DNA from: Candidatus Rifleibacteriota bacterium | GTDB lineage: Bacteria; Muiribacteriota; Ozemobacteria; Ozemobacterales; Ozemobacteraceae | Assembly: GCA_905236675.1 (NCBI GenBank) | Contig: CAJOND010000006.1 | Location: forward strand, 1 to 64,000 | DNA: 64,000 nt | Direction of reading: 5' to 3' | Part shown: in pieces, positions 14,325-22,606 of the stretch | Layout of the letters: every line of letters begins with the position of its first letter | How positions within the stretch are numbered: position 1 is the stretch's first letter | Made by a program: the position numbers and the translations under genes | Notes under the pieces: generated by a model | Told to the model about the DNA's origin: nothing | What the model saw: the letters and a program-made list of their open reading frames with translations, nothing else | The model's database searches: none

Positions 14325-15263
14325 TTAATCTTTTATTTCTTCTAAATCCATAATTGATTGACGATCTTTTTCTATTTGAGCAATTAGCGCCCCCATACTA
14401 GGAAATTTGATTTCTGGTCTCATAGCTTTTAAAAATCTTACTCTGATTTCTTTCCCGTAAAGATCACCTTCAAAATTACATAAATGGGCTTCCAACAGGT
14501 AAGTTGTTTTATTAAAAGTAGGTCTATAACCAATATTAACTATAGAAGGGAAAGTTCCTACCGCAGTATCTACATAACAAGCATAGACTCCATTAGGCGG
14601 AAGGCATTTTTGACTATTTTCTAAAAGCAGGTTGGCAGTAGGGAACCCCATTGAAGTTGCTCTGTGATCTCCATGAACTACATTGCCAGTAAATGAGAGT
14701 TTTCTTCCCAAAAGCTTATTTGCTTGAATAATATTGCCATTCCTGATTATTTGTCTTATTGCAGAACTAGAGATTACTGAACCTTCATCAGATTTTACAG
14801 ATTCAATAATATGACAATTGCAGTCATATTTATTTAACTCTGTTTTTAGATTATCTGGATTTCCAGATCTGCCAATGCCAAAACAGAAATTAAAACCTAC
14901 AAATACTGATTTCGAATTCAATTTATTTATCAGTATTTCTTTAACGAAGTTCTCTTTTGTTAAAGATGCGAAATCTCTTGTGAAAGGGATATAACAAATA
15001 TTATCTGCACCTAATTCTGACAATAATTCAAATTTTTCCTCTGTGGTAGTTATATAACCATCAAAATCCTGATTTAAAACCTGTTTAGGTGATTTATCAA
15101 AGGTAAAAATTATAGAGTTAAGGTTTAGTTTCTTAGAATAAACCACCATTTGAGTGATTAATTCCATGTGCCCTAAATGTACACCATCAAAAAAACCTAT
15201 TGCGACTACAGATGGGTTAAAATCTATTTTATCTGATAAAATATTGATTGGCTTAGTTTTCAT
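14325..15263 (-). CDS. ribF: Bifunctional riboflavin kinase/FAD synthetase
   Basis: RibF converts riboflavin to FMN and then FAD. The 312-residue protein has the N-terminal nucleotidyltransferase (FAD synthetase) domain with the GFFDGVHLGH motif (about residues 22-31) and the SSSAIR signature near 168-173. The C-terminal riboflavin kinase domain shows GDHRATSMGFPTANL and NIGYRPTF, ending with the usual LR(F/A) region (IRVRFLKAMRPEIKF). Length is normal for the family. Its start overlaps the truB stop by 11 nt. It closes the rimP-nusA-infB operon, its frequent position in bacteria. Confidence 0.96.
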   Translation of the reverse strand: MKTKPINILSDKIDFNPSVVAIGFFDGVHLGHMELITQMVVYSKKLNLNSIIFTFDKSPKQVLNQDFDGYITTTEEKFELLSELGADNICYIPFTRDFASLTKENFVKEILINKLNSKSVFVGFNFCFGIGRSGNPDNLKTELNKYDCNCHIIESVKSDEGSVISSSAIRQIIRNGNIIQANKLLGRKLSFTGNVVHGDHRATSMGFPTANLLLENSQKCLPPNGVYACYVDTAVGTFPSIVNIGYRPTFNKTTYLLEAHLCNFEGDLYGKEIRVRFLKAMRPEIKFPSMGALIAQIEKDRQSIMDLEEIKD

Positions 15264-16203
15264 TTTCGTGGAATACTCTTAGGGGTAAAAGTTTGAATTC
15301 ATTTGTAGAAACATTTGGAATTTTATTGTTTGAATAAATGGCTATTAGCTTTTTATCAGGAGAGAATATTTGAAAAATATTGGATATTTCTTTGTTTGTT
15401 GTTTCTACACTAGTGATGTCTTTTTTGGTTATGCTCTGCCCATTATTTATAGCAAATAGTTTTTCTTTATTAACTATAATTTTAGGAAAAGAAAGCACAT
15501 CTTCAAATTTAGTAAAAGCATAATCATTTTCAAAAGGAATACCTTTTTCTAACTTCCAATAAGGAAAAGCATGAGTAGAATCCCATTTGCCTACTCTTTC
15601 CCTGAGTAAGTATGACAGATGGGCCCCGCAACCTAGTTCTTTCCCTATATCATAGGCTAAAGATCGAATATAGGTTCCTCTTGAACAATGAACCCTTATT
15701 AAAAGGTTATGTTTTTCATTTTTATAATAATCTCTTATTAGTCTTATAGAGTTAATTTCAACTGGTCTTGCTGTTAAAGCTACTTCTTCACCCGCTCTGG
15801 CCATTGCGTAGGCCTTTTTCCCTTGGACTTTAATAGCAGAATATACTGGAGGAATCTGATCATATTTACCAGTATATTTTAATAAAGCTTTATTCAATTC
15901 ATCATCGGAATAATCCGTAGAACCCTCAAAAACTGAAGTAATATTTCCTGTTTCATCATAGCTATCTGTTGTTGAACCAAGAGTAATTCTTGCTAAATAG
16001 GTTTTATCCAAATGTTCTGCAGGAATAAAGTTTATGAGTTTTAAAGCTTTACCAAGGAAAACTAATAAAACTCCTTGGGCCATAGGGTCTAAAGTTCCTG
16101 CATGTCCACACTTTTTTATTTTATAAACTCGTCTGATTTTGTTTATAACATCGTGTGAAGTAATGCCTTTAGGCTTGTATACAACTAAACAGCCATCTAT
16201 CAT
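15253..16203 (-). CDS. truB: tRNA pseudouridine-55 synthase
   Basis: TruB makes pseudouridine 55 in the T-loop of tRNAs. The characteristic start GCLVVYKPKGITSHDV and the catalytic GHAGTLDPMAQGVL motif (with its Asp) are present, as are the PPVYSAIKVQGKKAY and SRGTYIRSLAYDIG segments. I place the start at ATG 16203, one nt after the nrnA stop with GAGG upstream. An in-frame start at 16221 would overlap nrnA. The resulting 316 residues fit the family, with a short PUA-like C-terminal region. Confidence 0.95.
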   Translation of the reverse strand: MIDGCLVVYKPKGITSHDVINKIRRVYKIKKCGHAGTLDPMAQGVLLVFLGKALKLINFIPAEHLDKTYLARITLGSTTDSYDETGNITSVFEGSTDYSDDELNKALLKYTGKYDQIPPVYSAIKVQGKKAYAMARAGEEVALTARPVEINSIRLIRDYYKNEKHNLLIRVHCSRGTYIRSLAYDIGKELGCGAHLSYLLRERVGKWDSTHAFPYWKLEKGIPFENDYAFTKFEDVLSFPKIIVNKEKLFAINNGQSITKKDITSVETTNKEISNIFQIFSPDKKLIAIYSNNKIPNVSTNEFKLLPLRVFHENEN

Positions 16204-16204
16204 T

Positions 16205-17215
16205 TTATTTCTTATCCTCAAATGCTTTAATTGCTTCGATACAAGTTGATATAATTTTTGCTTTTACTTCTTCCATGCAGCCAGGCAATGTCACTCCAGC
16301 AGCCAATATATGACCGCCTCCCTGGAATTGTTTAGCAATAGCCATTACATCTATATTACCAGAGGAACGTAAACTTACCTTTACTCTATTATCTGGGTTT
16401 TCTTTGAAAAGCAAAGCTATTTCTATTCCATTAATACAGCTTAAATTACGAATGGCACCGTCTGCGTCAACTTCAGTAGCATTATAATTTTCAAAATCTT
16501 CCAACTTTAACCAGCTGGAAACAATTTTCCCATTATAATCAGACTTAGTTCTTGACATTGTAAGACCATGAATGACAACTCTGCTTAAACTGGTATTTTC
16601 ATAAACGATTTTATACATATCGTCTACAATTAAGTCTTTGCCTAAAATCTTAGCAATAACTTCATGAGCTCTCTTTGTTGCGTTGTTATATCTAAAATTA
16701 CCAGTATCTGTCATTATACCTACATATAATGCTTCACGACAGGCTTTTGGAAGTTCAACTCCTGTTTTTTCTAGAATATTATATAGAATCTCACAGGTTG
16801 ATGAGGCTTTTTCGTCCATTAAGTTTATATCACCCAGTCCTGCAACATTAATATGGTGGTCTAGATGAATTGTATACTTGGCTCTTTTAAATAGATTGAC
16901 TCTGTCACCCATTCTACGAGCTTCTGTCGTTTCCATTAAAATTGCTAGATCAAAGTCTACGTCATCTGGAAGCTTATCTGTACAAACTTCATAGCCTTCT
17001 AGCCAAGACAGCTGTTCTGGAACTGGTTCATAATTCAGAACAACACAGTTCTTTCCTGTAGCTTGGCAGTAATGATAAAGAGCAAGTTCAGAACCTATTG
17101 CGTCTCCATCAGCATAGGGATGGGCTATTGTAAAAATATTCTTTGCTTTATCTAGTTTTTCTAATATCTGGTCAATAATAGAATCATATTCAGGACTAGG
17201 CCATGTTACTTTCAT
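16205..17215 (-). CDS. nrnA: DHH/DHHA1 phosphoesterase, NrnA-type nanoRNase/pAp phosphatase
   Basis: NrnA degrades very short oligoribonucleotides and removes the 3'-phosphate of pAp. The DHH domain shows AHPYADGDAIGS (residues 31-42), the DHH triad (LDHHINV, Asp119-His121) and GIMTDTGNFRYNN. The C-terminal DHHA1 domain has GGGHILAAG. The motif II metal ligand, normally Asp, appears to be Glu95 (ILMETTEARRM), a conservative change. An upstream start at 17275 would overlap rbfA by 80 nt. ATG 17215 with AAGGA eight nt before it gives a standard 336-residue protein overlapping rbfA by 20 nt. Its place between rbfA and truB is the usual one. Confidence 0.93.
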   Translation of the reverse strand: MKVTWPSPEYDSIIDQILEKLDKAKNIFTIAHPYADGDAIGSELALYHYCQATGKNCVVLNYEPVPEQLSWLEGYEVCTDKLPDDVDFDLAILMETTEARRMGDRVNLFKRAKYTIHLDHHINVAGLGDINLMDEKASSTCEILYNILEKTGVELPKACREALYVGIMTDTGNFRYNNATKRAHEVIAKILGKDLIVDDMYKIVYENTSLSRVVIHGLTMSRTKSDYNGKIVSSWLKLEDFENYNATEVDADGAIRNLSCINGIEIALLFKENPDNRVKVSLRSSGNIDVMAIAKQFQGGGHILAAGVTLPGCMEEVKAKIISTCIEAIKAFEDKK

Positions 17216-17603
17216 CGGAATCATCCTTTTCAGAATCAGATTCAGCATCAGCCATTGACTGATTTGAAGGTTCAAGAGTTCTAAGAAGTTCTAAAATATG
17301 GTCACCATGTTTGATTGAAGAATCATAAAAGAAAGCTATTTCTGGAACAACTCTTGTTGTAAGAACTTTTCTTAGTTCTTTACGAATCATAGATTTTGCA
17401 GAATCTAATCCCTTTTGAACATCTTCAGGGTTTTGACCTTCATCAAGAAAACTATATCTGATTTTTGCAAAACTGAAATCATGGCTTACTTCTACATCTA
17501 CAATGTGAACACCACGAACTCTTGGATCTTGAACCTTTCGATTTATTATCATTGAAAGTTCATGTAAAATTACTGACGAAACTTTTTCCTGTCTTCTATT
17601 CAT
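17196..17603 (-). CDS. rbfA: 30S ribosome-binding factor A
   Basis: RbfA binds immature 30S subunits and assists 16S rRNA 5'-end maturation. The KH-like core is recognisable (HELSMIINRKVQDPRVRGV, then VEVSHDFSFAKIRYSFL and RKVLTTRVVPEIAFFYDSS). A polar, acidic tail of about 20 residues rich in Asp, Ser and Glu follows. The ATG at 17603 overlaps the stop of the preceding YlxP-like gene by 4 nt (ATGA); an in-frame start at 17615 is less likely. Length is 135 residues. Confidence 0.95.
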   Translation of the reverse strand: MNRRQEKVSSVILHELSMIINRKVQDPRVRGVHIVDVEVSHDFSFAKIRYSFLDEGQNPEDVQKGLDSAKSMIRKELRKVLTTRVVPEIAFFYDSSIKHGDHILELLRTLEPSNQSMADAESDSEKDDSDESNMA

Positions 17604-17884
17604 ACGTAATCCCAATATGTGTCTATTATTTCTGACTCGGAGTAATCTGCTATTAATGCATCTATCTTTGCTGCAACTTTTTCTAAATATACTTTATCGT
17701 TTGCTACCACAGAAACCCCTATTGTACCGCGATTCCAATCATCGTTATTGTCTACTTCTGCTATGGAAGCATTAAACTTTGCTCTGACGCGGTCTTTCAT
17801 GCTTCTCAATATCTGACGTTTTTCCTTGAGGCTTGTAGCCTCAGGGAAAGACATTTCAAAAGTTCCTATAGCGACTATCATCAT
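17600..17884 (-). CDS. DUF503/YlxP-like protein
   Basis: This 94-residue protein of the DUF503 family (YlxP of Bacilli) is commonly encoded between infB and rbfA, as here. It has the family start (VAIGTFEMSFPEATSLKEKRQIL), SMKDRVRAKFNASIAEVDNN and an alpha-beta ending with the hydrophobic WDYV. The function is not established; position suggests a role in ribosome assembly or translation. Two ATGs follow each other (17884, 17881). There is no clear Shine-Dalgarno, and the gene begins 15 nt after the infB stop, so it may depend on translational coupling. Confidence 0.9.
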   Translation of the reverse strand: MMIVAIGTFEMSFPEATSLKEKRQILRSMKDRVRAKFNASIAEVDNNDDWNRGTIGVSVVANDKVYLEKVAAKIDALIADYSESEIIDTYWDYV

Positions 17885-17899
17885 AGGCTGTCAGGAATG

Positions 17900-20512
17900 T
17901 CAGATTTCTCTTTCTATTTCTTTCATTCTGTAGAATTCGAGAACATCGTTTTCTTTGACATCATTGTAGTTTTCAACACAAAGACCACATTCATAGCCTT
18001 CTTTAACTTCTTTGACATCATCTTTAAAACGTTTAAGAGAAGCTAATTTGCCTTCATATATTTCGATATTGTCTCTGAATACTCTTACTAAGCATTGTCT
18101 GCTGACAACACCGCTAATGACATAGCTACCGCAGATTGTTCCAACACCAGAAACTTTGTAAACCTTGCGAACTTCTGCTTTACCGATGTTTTCTTCCTGA
18201 TATTCAGGATCATACATACCTTTGAGAGCCAGCTTAACTGCATCTATTGCATCATAGATAATTCTGAAAATCTGAATTTCTACGCCATCTCTCTTGGCTG
18301 CTTCATCTACGCCTGTCATTGTTCTGACGTGGAAACCAATAATAATTGCATTACTAGCTGAAGCAAGATTTACGTCTGCTTCTGTAATACCGCCAACAGC
18401 AGTATGAATGACATTAACCTTAACTTCGTCTGTGCTAAGGCGTTCTAATGCATCTTTTAAAGCACCGCAAGAACCTTGAACGTCAGCTTTAATAATGATA
18501 TTCAGTTCTTTTGCAGCACCTTCAGTAACACGTTTAAACAAATCTGCCAGTTTGATATGGTTTTCGCGGGAAAGTCTTTCTTCACGTTCACGTTTCATGC
18601 GAAGTTCGCCAACGTAACGAGCAAATTTAGCACTTTCTACAACTGCCATTTTGTCTCCGACTTTTGGAACTTCGTTAAGACCAAGAACCATAACTGGGAA
18701 AGATGGACCTGCTTCTTTAACTCTGGCACCAGCATCATTAATCAACGCTTTTACGCGACCATAAGAGGTTCCACAAATAATGTCATTGCCTAATTGAACA
18801 TGACCATTCTGAACAAGAACTGTTGCCATCGGTCCCATACCTTTGTCCAGACGAGCTTCGATAATTGTTCCAAAACCGGCTTTATTAGGGTTAGCCTTGA
18901 GTTCAAGCATTTCGGCCTGTAAAAGAATCATTTCCAATAAATCTTGAACACCTTGCCCTGTTTTGGCAGATATTGGAATCATGGTAGTTTGTCCGCCCCA
19001 ATCGTCTGCAACAAGACTTTGCTGCATAAGTTGCTGTTTTACATGGTCAATATTTGATTCGGGCTTATCTATTTTATTAATAGCAACAATTATAGGAACA
19101 TTGGCTGCTTGAGCGTGGTGTATTGCTTCAATAGTCTGAGGCTGAACACCATCATCAGCTGCAACTATAAGGATTACTATATCGGTAACGAGAGCACCCT
19201 GAGCACGCATAGCTGTAAAAGCTTCGTGACCTGGTGTGTCAATGAATGTAATAGTGCCGTTCGGTAATTTAACCTGATAAGCACCAATATGCTGAGTAAT
19301 TCCACCTGCTTCACCAGCGGCAACGTGAGTTTTACGTATATAATCTATTAAAGATGTTTTGCCGTGGTCAACATGACCCATTACTGTAACAACAGGAGGT
19401 CTGACCTTAAGGTCTTTTGCTTCATCAGGAGTATCTTCGATTTCAAAAACTGTTTCAGAGAATACTATTTCTTTACCGTATTCAGCACCTATTAACTGAA
19501 TATGATCTTCTTCAAGACGCTGATTTAAACTGGCTACTACACCTAATTCGAAAAGCTTTTTGATAATAGCTATGGCGTCTATTTCTAAGTATTTTGCCAA
19601 ATCGTTTACTGTAACTTCTCTTGGAACCATAATCTTTGGCAAAGAATCTTCTTCGTTTTCAACCTGTTGATTTTTGCTTCTATCTAGTAATGCTTCGGTT
19701 TGACGTTCTTGCTCGCGCATTTCTGCCTGCACTTTTTTAGAGAAATGTGCACGCTTATTCTTGTTCTTATCATGCTTCTTTTTGCTTGAAAGTTGATTTT
19801 CTTTCTTAGGAGCAGTTTTGATGATTGTAATCTGTTTATTTACTTCTATTTCGTCTTCATCATCGTCTTCAATATGAATCTTAGGACCTAGTCTTTTTTT
19901 GTCTAATCTGCGGTCATTCAAACGTTGTTCGTTCTGACGTTCATTTGATCTGCTGCTTTGATCATAATCATCATAATCATCATAACCACGATCTCTTCTA
20001 TTTTTATCTTTATTTTTATCAAAAGATTTTCTTGCTGAATCACGGCTTGATTCACCAGGATAAAGTTGTGGTTCATTATTTTGTTGCTGATTATTCTTGT
20101 TTTGATTGTTCTTAAAATTTGACTTTTGATTATTCTTTTGGTTATTCTGCTGATTATTCTGTTGTTTATTTTGTTGCTGTTGATTGTTTTGTTGTTGCTG
20201 TTGATTATTCTGTTTCTGGAAATTATTATTATTTTTATTTTGAATTTCTGCTACGGGTTTGTTTTCTTCTTTCTTTTGGGGAAGAGGTTTATTGTTTTGT
20301 TGCTGTTGTTGTTTCGGTTGTTCTGGTTTTTTATTGGTCTTTTCTTGTTTATCTTTATTAGCAAAATGTTGCTCAATTTTAGCTAAAAATTCATCAGGCA
20401 AACCTGCTAAGGCATTAGTGCTGCCTGTATAACCTAAACTGGCCAACAATTCATTCATTTGCTTAGTAGTAAGATTAAATTTTTTCTTTGCTTCGTGTAT
20501 TCTGATTCCCAT
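17900..20512 (-). CDS. infB: Translation initiation factor IF-2 with Gln/Asn-rich linker
   Basis: IF2 is the GTPase that brings initiator tRNA to the 30S subunit and promotes 50S joining. The 870 residues start with an IF2_N module (residues 1-50). An extended linker follows, including an almost pure Gln/Asn/Lys tract at about residues 65-147 and charged Arg/Asp-rich sequence to about 270. A second IF2_N-like segment comes next (TVNDLAKYLEIDAIAIIKKLFELG). The G domain has GHVDHGKT, GGITQHIG, DTPGH, NKID and SAKTGQG. Domains II-IV follow, ending with the fMet-tRNA-binding C2 region (GYECGLCVENYNDVKENDVLE). GGAGG lies six nt before the ATG. The gene starts 15 nt after nusA; the ylxR gene often found between them is missing. 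Confidence 0.97.
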   Translation of the reverse strand: MGIRIHEAKKKFNLTTKQMNELLASLGYTGSTNALAGLPDEFLAKIEQHFANKDKQEKTNKKPEQPKQQQQQNNKPLPQKKEENKPVAEIQNKNNNNFQKQNNQQQQQNNQQQQNKQQNNQQNNQKNNQKSNFKNNQNKNNQQQNNEPQLYPGESSRDSARKSFDKNKDKNRRDRGYDDYDDYDQSSRSNERQNEQRLNDRRLDKKRLGPKIHIEDDDEDEIEVNKQITIIKTAPKKENQLSSKKKHDKNKNKRAHFSKKVQAEMREQERQTEALLDRSKNQQVENEEDSLPKIMVPREVTVNDLAKYLEIDAIAIIKKLFELGVVASLNQRLEEDHIQLIGAEYGKEIVFSETVFEIEDTPDEAKDLKVRPPVVTVMGHVDHGKTSLIDYIRKTHVAAGEAGGITQHIGAYQVKLPNGTITFIDTPGHEAFTAMRAQGALVTDIVILIVAADDGVQPQTIEAIHHAQAANVPIIVAINKIDKPESNIDHVKQQLMQQSLVADDWGGQTTMIPISAKTGQGVQDLLEMILLQAEMLELKANPNKAGFGTIIEARLDKGMGPMATVLVQNGHVQLGNDIICGTSYGRVKALINDAGARVKEAGPSFPVMVLGLNEVPKVGDKMAVVESAKFARYVGELRMKREREERLSRENHIKLADLFKRVTEGAAKELNIIIKADVQGSCGALKDALERLSTDEVKVNVIHTAVGGITEADVNLASASNAIIIGFHVRTMTGVDEAAKRDGVEIQIFRIIYDAIDAVKLALKGMYDPEYQEENIGKAEVRKVYKVSGVGTICGSYVISGVVSRQCLVRVFRDNIEIYEGKLASLKRFKDDVKEVKEGYECGLCVENYNDVKENDVLEFYRMKEIEREI
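20072..20320 (-). repeat. CAA/AAT-rich repeats encoding the poly-Gln/Asn tract of IF2
   Basis: Tandem Gln and Asn codons dominate this part of infB. The coding DNA is of very low complexity and gives long spurious open frames on the other strand. Confidence 0.7.
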
Positions 20513-20527
20513 CCATGACCTCCGGCA

Positions 20528-21601
20528 TCATTCTTTATCTGATTTCTCTGCATTCATACGTTCAATGTCTTCTTCTGTCTTAATGTCAATCTTGATACCA
20601 GTTAATTTGGTAGCTAACTTAACATTCTGACCTTCTTTACCTATTGCCAGAGAAAGCTGGTTTTTGGTTACTATTGCCAAGGCATTGCGTTTATCTTCAG
20701 AAACTTTAACAGAAACTACTTTAGCAGGGCTTAAAGCATTAGTTACGTATTCGACAGGGTCATCACTATAGCGGACTATATCGATTTTTTCACCATTTAA
20801 CTCATCAACAACACTTCTTATGCGGCTACCTTTAAGACCAACACAGGCTCCAACAGGATCTACTTTGCTGTCGCTAGTTGAAACAGATAATTTTACTCTT
20901 AAACCAGGTTCTCGAGATGATGATTTAATTTCAACTATACCATCAGATATTTCTGGAACAGTTTGCTTAAATAACATTTCGACAAACTTTGGATCGCTTC
21001 TTGATAAAATAATCTGAGGGCCTTTGCTTGTTGGTTTAACATCAAGTATATAGGCTCTTATTCTATCACCAACTCTGAACATTTCGCCAGGAATCTGATC
21101 TTTTGGTTGAATAACAGCATCAGCTTTGTCAAATTCAACATATACATGACGGCGTTCTACTCTTTGAACACGACCATTCAAGATTTGACCGATTTTATTC
21201 TTGAATTCACCGTAGATTAAATCTCTTTCAGCTTCAACTAATTTCTGACTAACTACCTGTTTTACTGTCTGGGCTGAAATACGACCAAAATCAGATGGAG
21301 TTACATCTTCTTCTACTATATCGCCAGGCTGTGCTTCAGGATCTAATTCTCTAGCATCTTCAAGTGTTAGTTGAGAATCAGGAAATTCTAATACATCACT
21401 ATCAACAACAGTACTTAAAGATATTACTCTGAATTCACCTGTTGCTTCATCAAGTCTAACTTCGATGTTTTCTTCTGCATCAGACATTTTTCTATATGCA
21501 ACAACAAGTGCTTCTTTTATCGCATTTATCAATACATCCATTGGGATGTTCTTTTCACTAGTTAATTCTTTCAACGCATCTATTAAATTTATATTAGCCA
21601 T
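20528..21601 (-). CDS. nusA: Transcription termination/antitermination protein NusA (short form)
   Basis: NusA binds RNA polymerase and nascent RNA and controls pausing, termination and antitermination. The 357 residues cover the N-terminal polymerase-binding domain, the S1 domain (GQILNGRVQRVERRHVYVEF), KH1 (VDPVGACVGLKGSRIRSVVDEL) and KH2 (LSLAIGKEGQNVKLATKLTG). The protein ends soon after KH2, without the acidic C-terminal repeats of proteobacterial NusA, as in many other phyla. ATG 21601 has a very strong AAAGGAGGAG ribosome-binding site, so the in-frame start at 21628 is rejected. It overlaps rimP by 8 nt. Confidence 0.96.
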   Translation of the reverse strand: MANINLIDALKELTSEKNIPMDVLINAIKEALVVAYRKMSDAEENIEVRLDEATGEFRVISLSTVVDSDVLEFPDSQLTLEDARELDPEAQPGDIVEEDVTPSDFGRISAQTVKQVVSQKLVEAERDLIYGEFKNKIGQILNGRVQRVERRHVYVEFDKADAVIQPKDQIPGEMFRVGDRIRAYILDVKPTSKGPQIILSRSDPKFVEMLFKQTVPEISDGIVEIKSSSREPGLRVKLSVSTSDSKVDPVGACVGLKGSRIRSVVDELNGEKIDIVRYSDDPVEYVTNALSPAKVVSVKVSEDKRNALAIVTKNQLSLAIGKEGQNVKLATKLTGIKIDIKTEEDIERMNAEKSDKE

Positions 21602-22109
21602 TCTTTTTTCTCCTCCTTTTATTCGCACTCAATTCTTCTGGAAACTCAAAAATTGCTTGGGCTTCTTTAACGCAACTGAGTGGTAACTCTCGGAGTTCCT
21701 TATCGGTCTGAATCTTTATAGTCTCAGGAGTAAACTCCTGTAATCTAGCATCAAAGACTTCATTACGAATCTTACCATCAGTGCCTTCTGTCTGAAGCGT
21801 CCATTTTACCAGTTTGCCTACATGCCGCTCATAGTCTACACGCCGTTTAAGAATTCTTTCTATTCCTGGCGATGAAACCTCTAAGGTAAAGGCATCTGGT
21901 ATGATGTCTAATTCATCTAGATAGTCGCTTAGGCCCCTTGAAACCTTTTCGCAGTCATCAACGGTAACTCCTTTAGGACTATCTATGAAGACCTCTAATA
22001 CTTTTTTCTTTCCTAGCTTCTTGAGGGTAACATCATAAATCTCATAGGGGAAAGAGCCTTCAACAAACTTACGGACATCATTTATTATCCGTTCTGTTTC
22101 ATTTTCCAT
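21594..22109 (-). CDS. rimP: Ribosome maturation factor RimP
   Basis: RimP assists 30S assembly. The family features are present: an N-terminal alpha-beta domain ending with EVFIDSPKGVTVDDCEKVSRGLSDYLD, and the conserved YTLEVSSPGIERIL-type motif (FTLEVSSPGIERILK). The C-terminal SH3-like barrel has a basic tail (NKRRRKKNG). ATG 22109 has AGGAG seven nt upstream; a TTG just before it is less likely. The gene opens the translation operon. Confidence 0.95.
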   Translation of the reverse strand: MENETERIINDVRKFVEGSFPYEIYDVTLKKLGKKKVLEVFIDSPKGVTVDDCEKVSRGLSDYLDELDIIPDAFTLEVSSPGIERILKRRVDYERHVGKLVKWTLQTEGTDGKIRNEVFDARLQEFTPETIKIQTDKELRELPLSCVKEAQAIFEFPEELSANKRRRKKNG

Positions 22110-22203
22110 CAACTTTCTCCTAATAGCAAAATCTCGCCAAATTCATGACGTACCAACAACATGATTTAATTGCATTGCAATTAGCTTTGCGAGTTAGTCG
22201 ACA

Positions 22204-22232
22204 AGTTTAACACTTTATCTAAAACATTGCAA
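22204..22232 (-). promoter_or_regulatory. Putative promoter of the rimP-nusA-infB operon
   Basis: On the minus strand TTGCAA (22232-22227), a 17-nt spacer and TAAACT (22209-22204) precede rimP, leaving a leader of about 90 nt. The leader contains a 7-bp inverted repeat TAATTGC (22167-22173)/GCAATTA (22177-22183), which could be an operator or a small RNA hairpin. Confidence 0.4.
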
Positions 22233-22239
22233 GTACAAT

Positions 22240-22510
22240 TTATATTTAGAGAGAGAGGAGAGATAAGAGATAAGAGATAAGGGGGATTGTTTGGGGCTCA
22301 ACAATCGAAAATTTGCAATAAATCTATAATTTACCGACTTACGATTAAACAATAGAACCAATAAAACCCCATAGAAGAAAAGAGGTAAGAGATGAGAAAT
22401 AAAATAACTGAGAACGGAAGACTGAAAACTGAGATTTTTAGAGATTAGAGAGTAGAAAAAAGTGAAAATTGAGAAATGAAAATTGAAAATTGAAAACTGT
22501 CTCCTCAAAA
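22240..22510. repeat. Purine-rich degenerate intergenic repeats
   Basis: Between the rimP promoter and the terminator of the lipoprotein gene I see no gene. The stretch is made of short imperfect repeats on the plus strand. GAGATAAGA recurs around 22258-22282, then a GGGGGATTGTTT block, and GAAAATTGA/GAAAACTG units at about 22425-22500. Very similar blocks (GAGATAAGAGGATTGTTT, GTTGAGAATTGAGAG) occur at about 190-320, so this is a dispersed intergenic repeat family. The 97-codon hydrophobic frame on the minus strand here is a by-product of the repeats. Confidence 0.5.
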
Positions 22511-22555
22511 AAACTTTTGTCCACTGTCTAAAGTCTTTAGTCCTAAAACAACAAA

Positions 22556-22580
22556 AACCCCAAAATTAAATTTTGGGGTT
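22556..22580 (-). terminator. Strong terminator after the Cna-B-like lipoprotein gene
   Basis: AACCCCAAAA (22556-22565), a 5-nt loop and TTTTGGGGTT (22571-22580) form a perfect 10-bp hairpin. Read on the minus strand it continues with TTTGTTGTTTT, ending the Tad transcript 27 nt past the stop codon. A CTTTTTGG run on the other side could let it act in both directions. Confidence 0.75.
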
Positions 22581-22606
22581 CTTTTTGGTTAGACTTAATA
22601 AATTAC

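Noticed and set aside
20119-20386. Hydrophobic plus-strand frames opposite the infB linker
   Set aside because: They are complements of Gln/Asn codons (giving Leu/Ile/Val runs) with no initiation signals.
22215-22508. A 97-codon hydrophobic minus-strand frame in the rimP upstream spacer
   Set aside because: It is translated low-complexity repeat (alternating FSIFNF/HFSIFTF pattern), has no ribosome-binding site and overlaps the promoter region of rimP.
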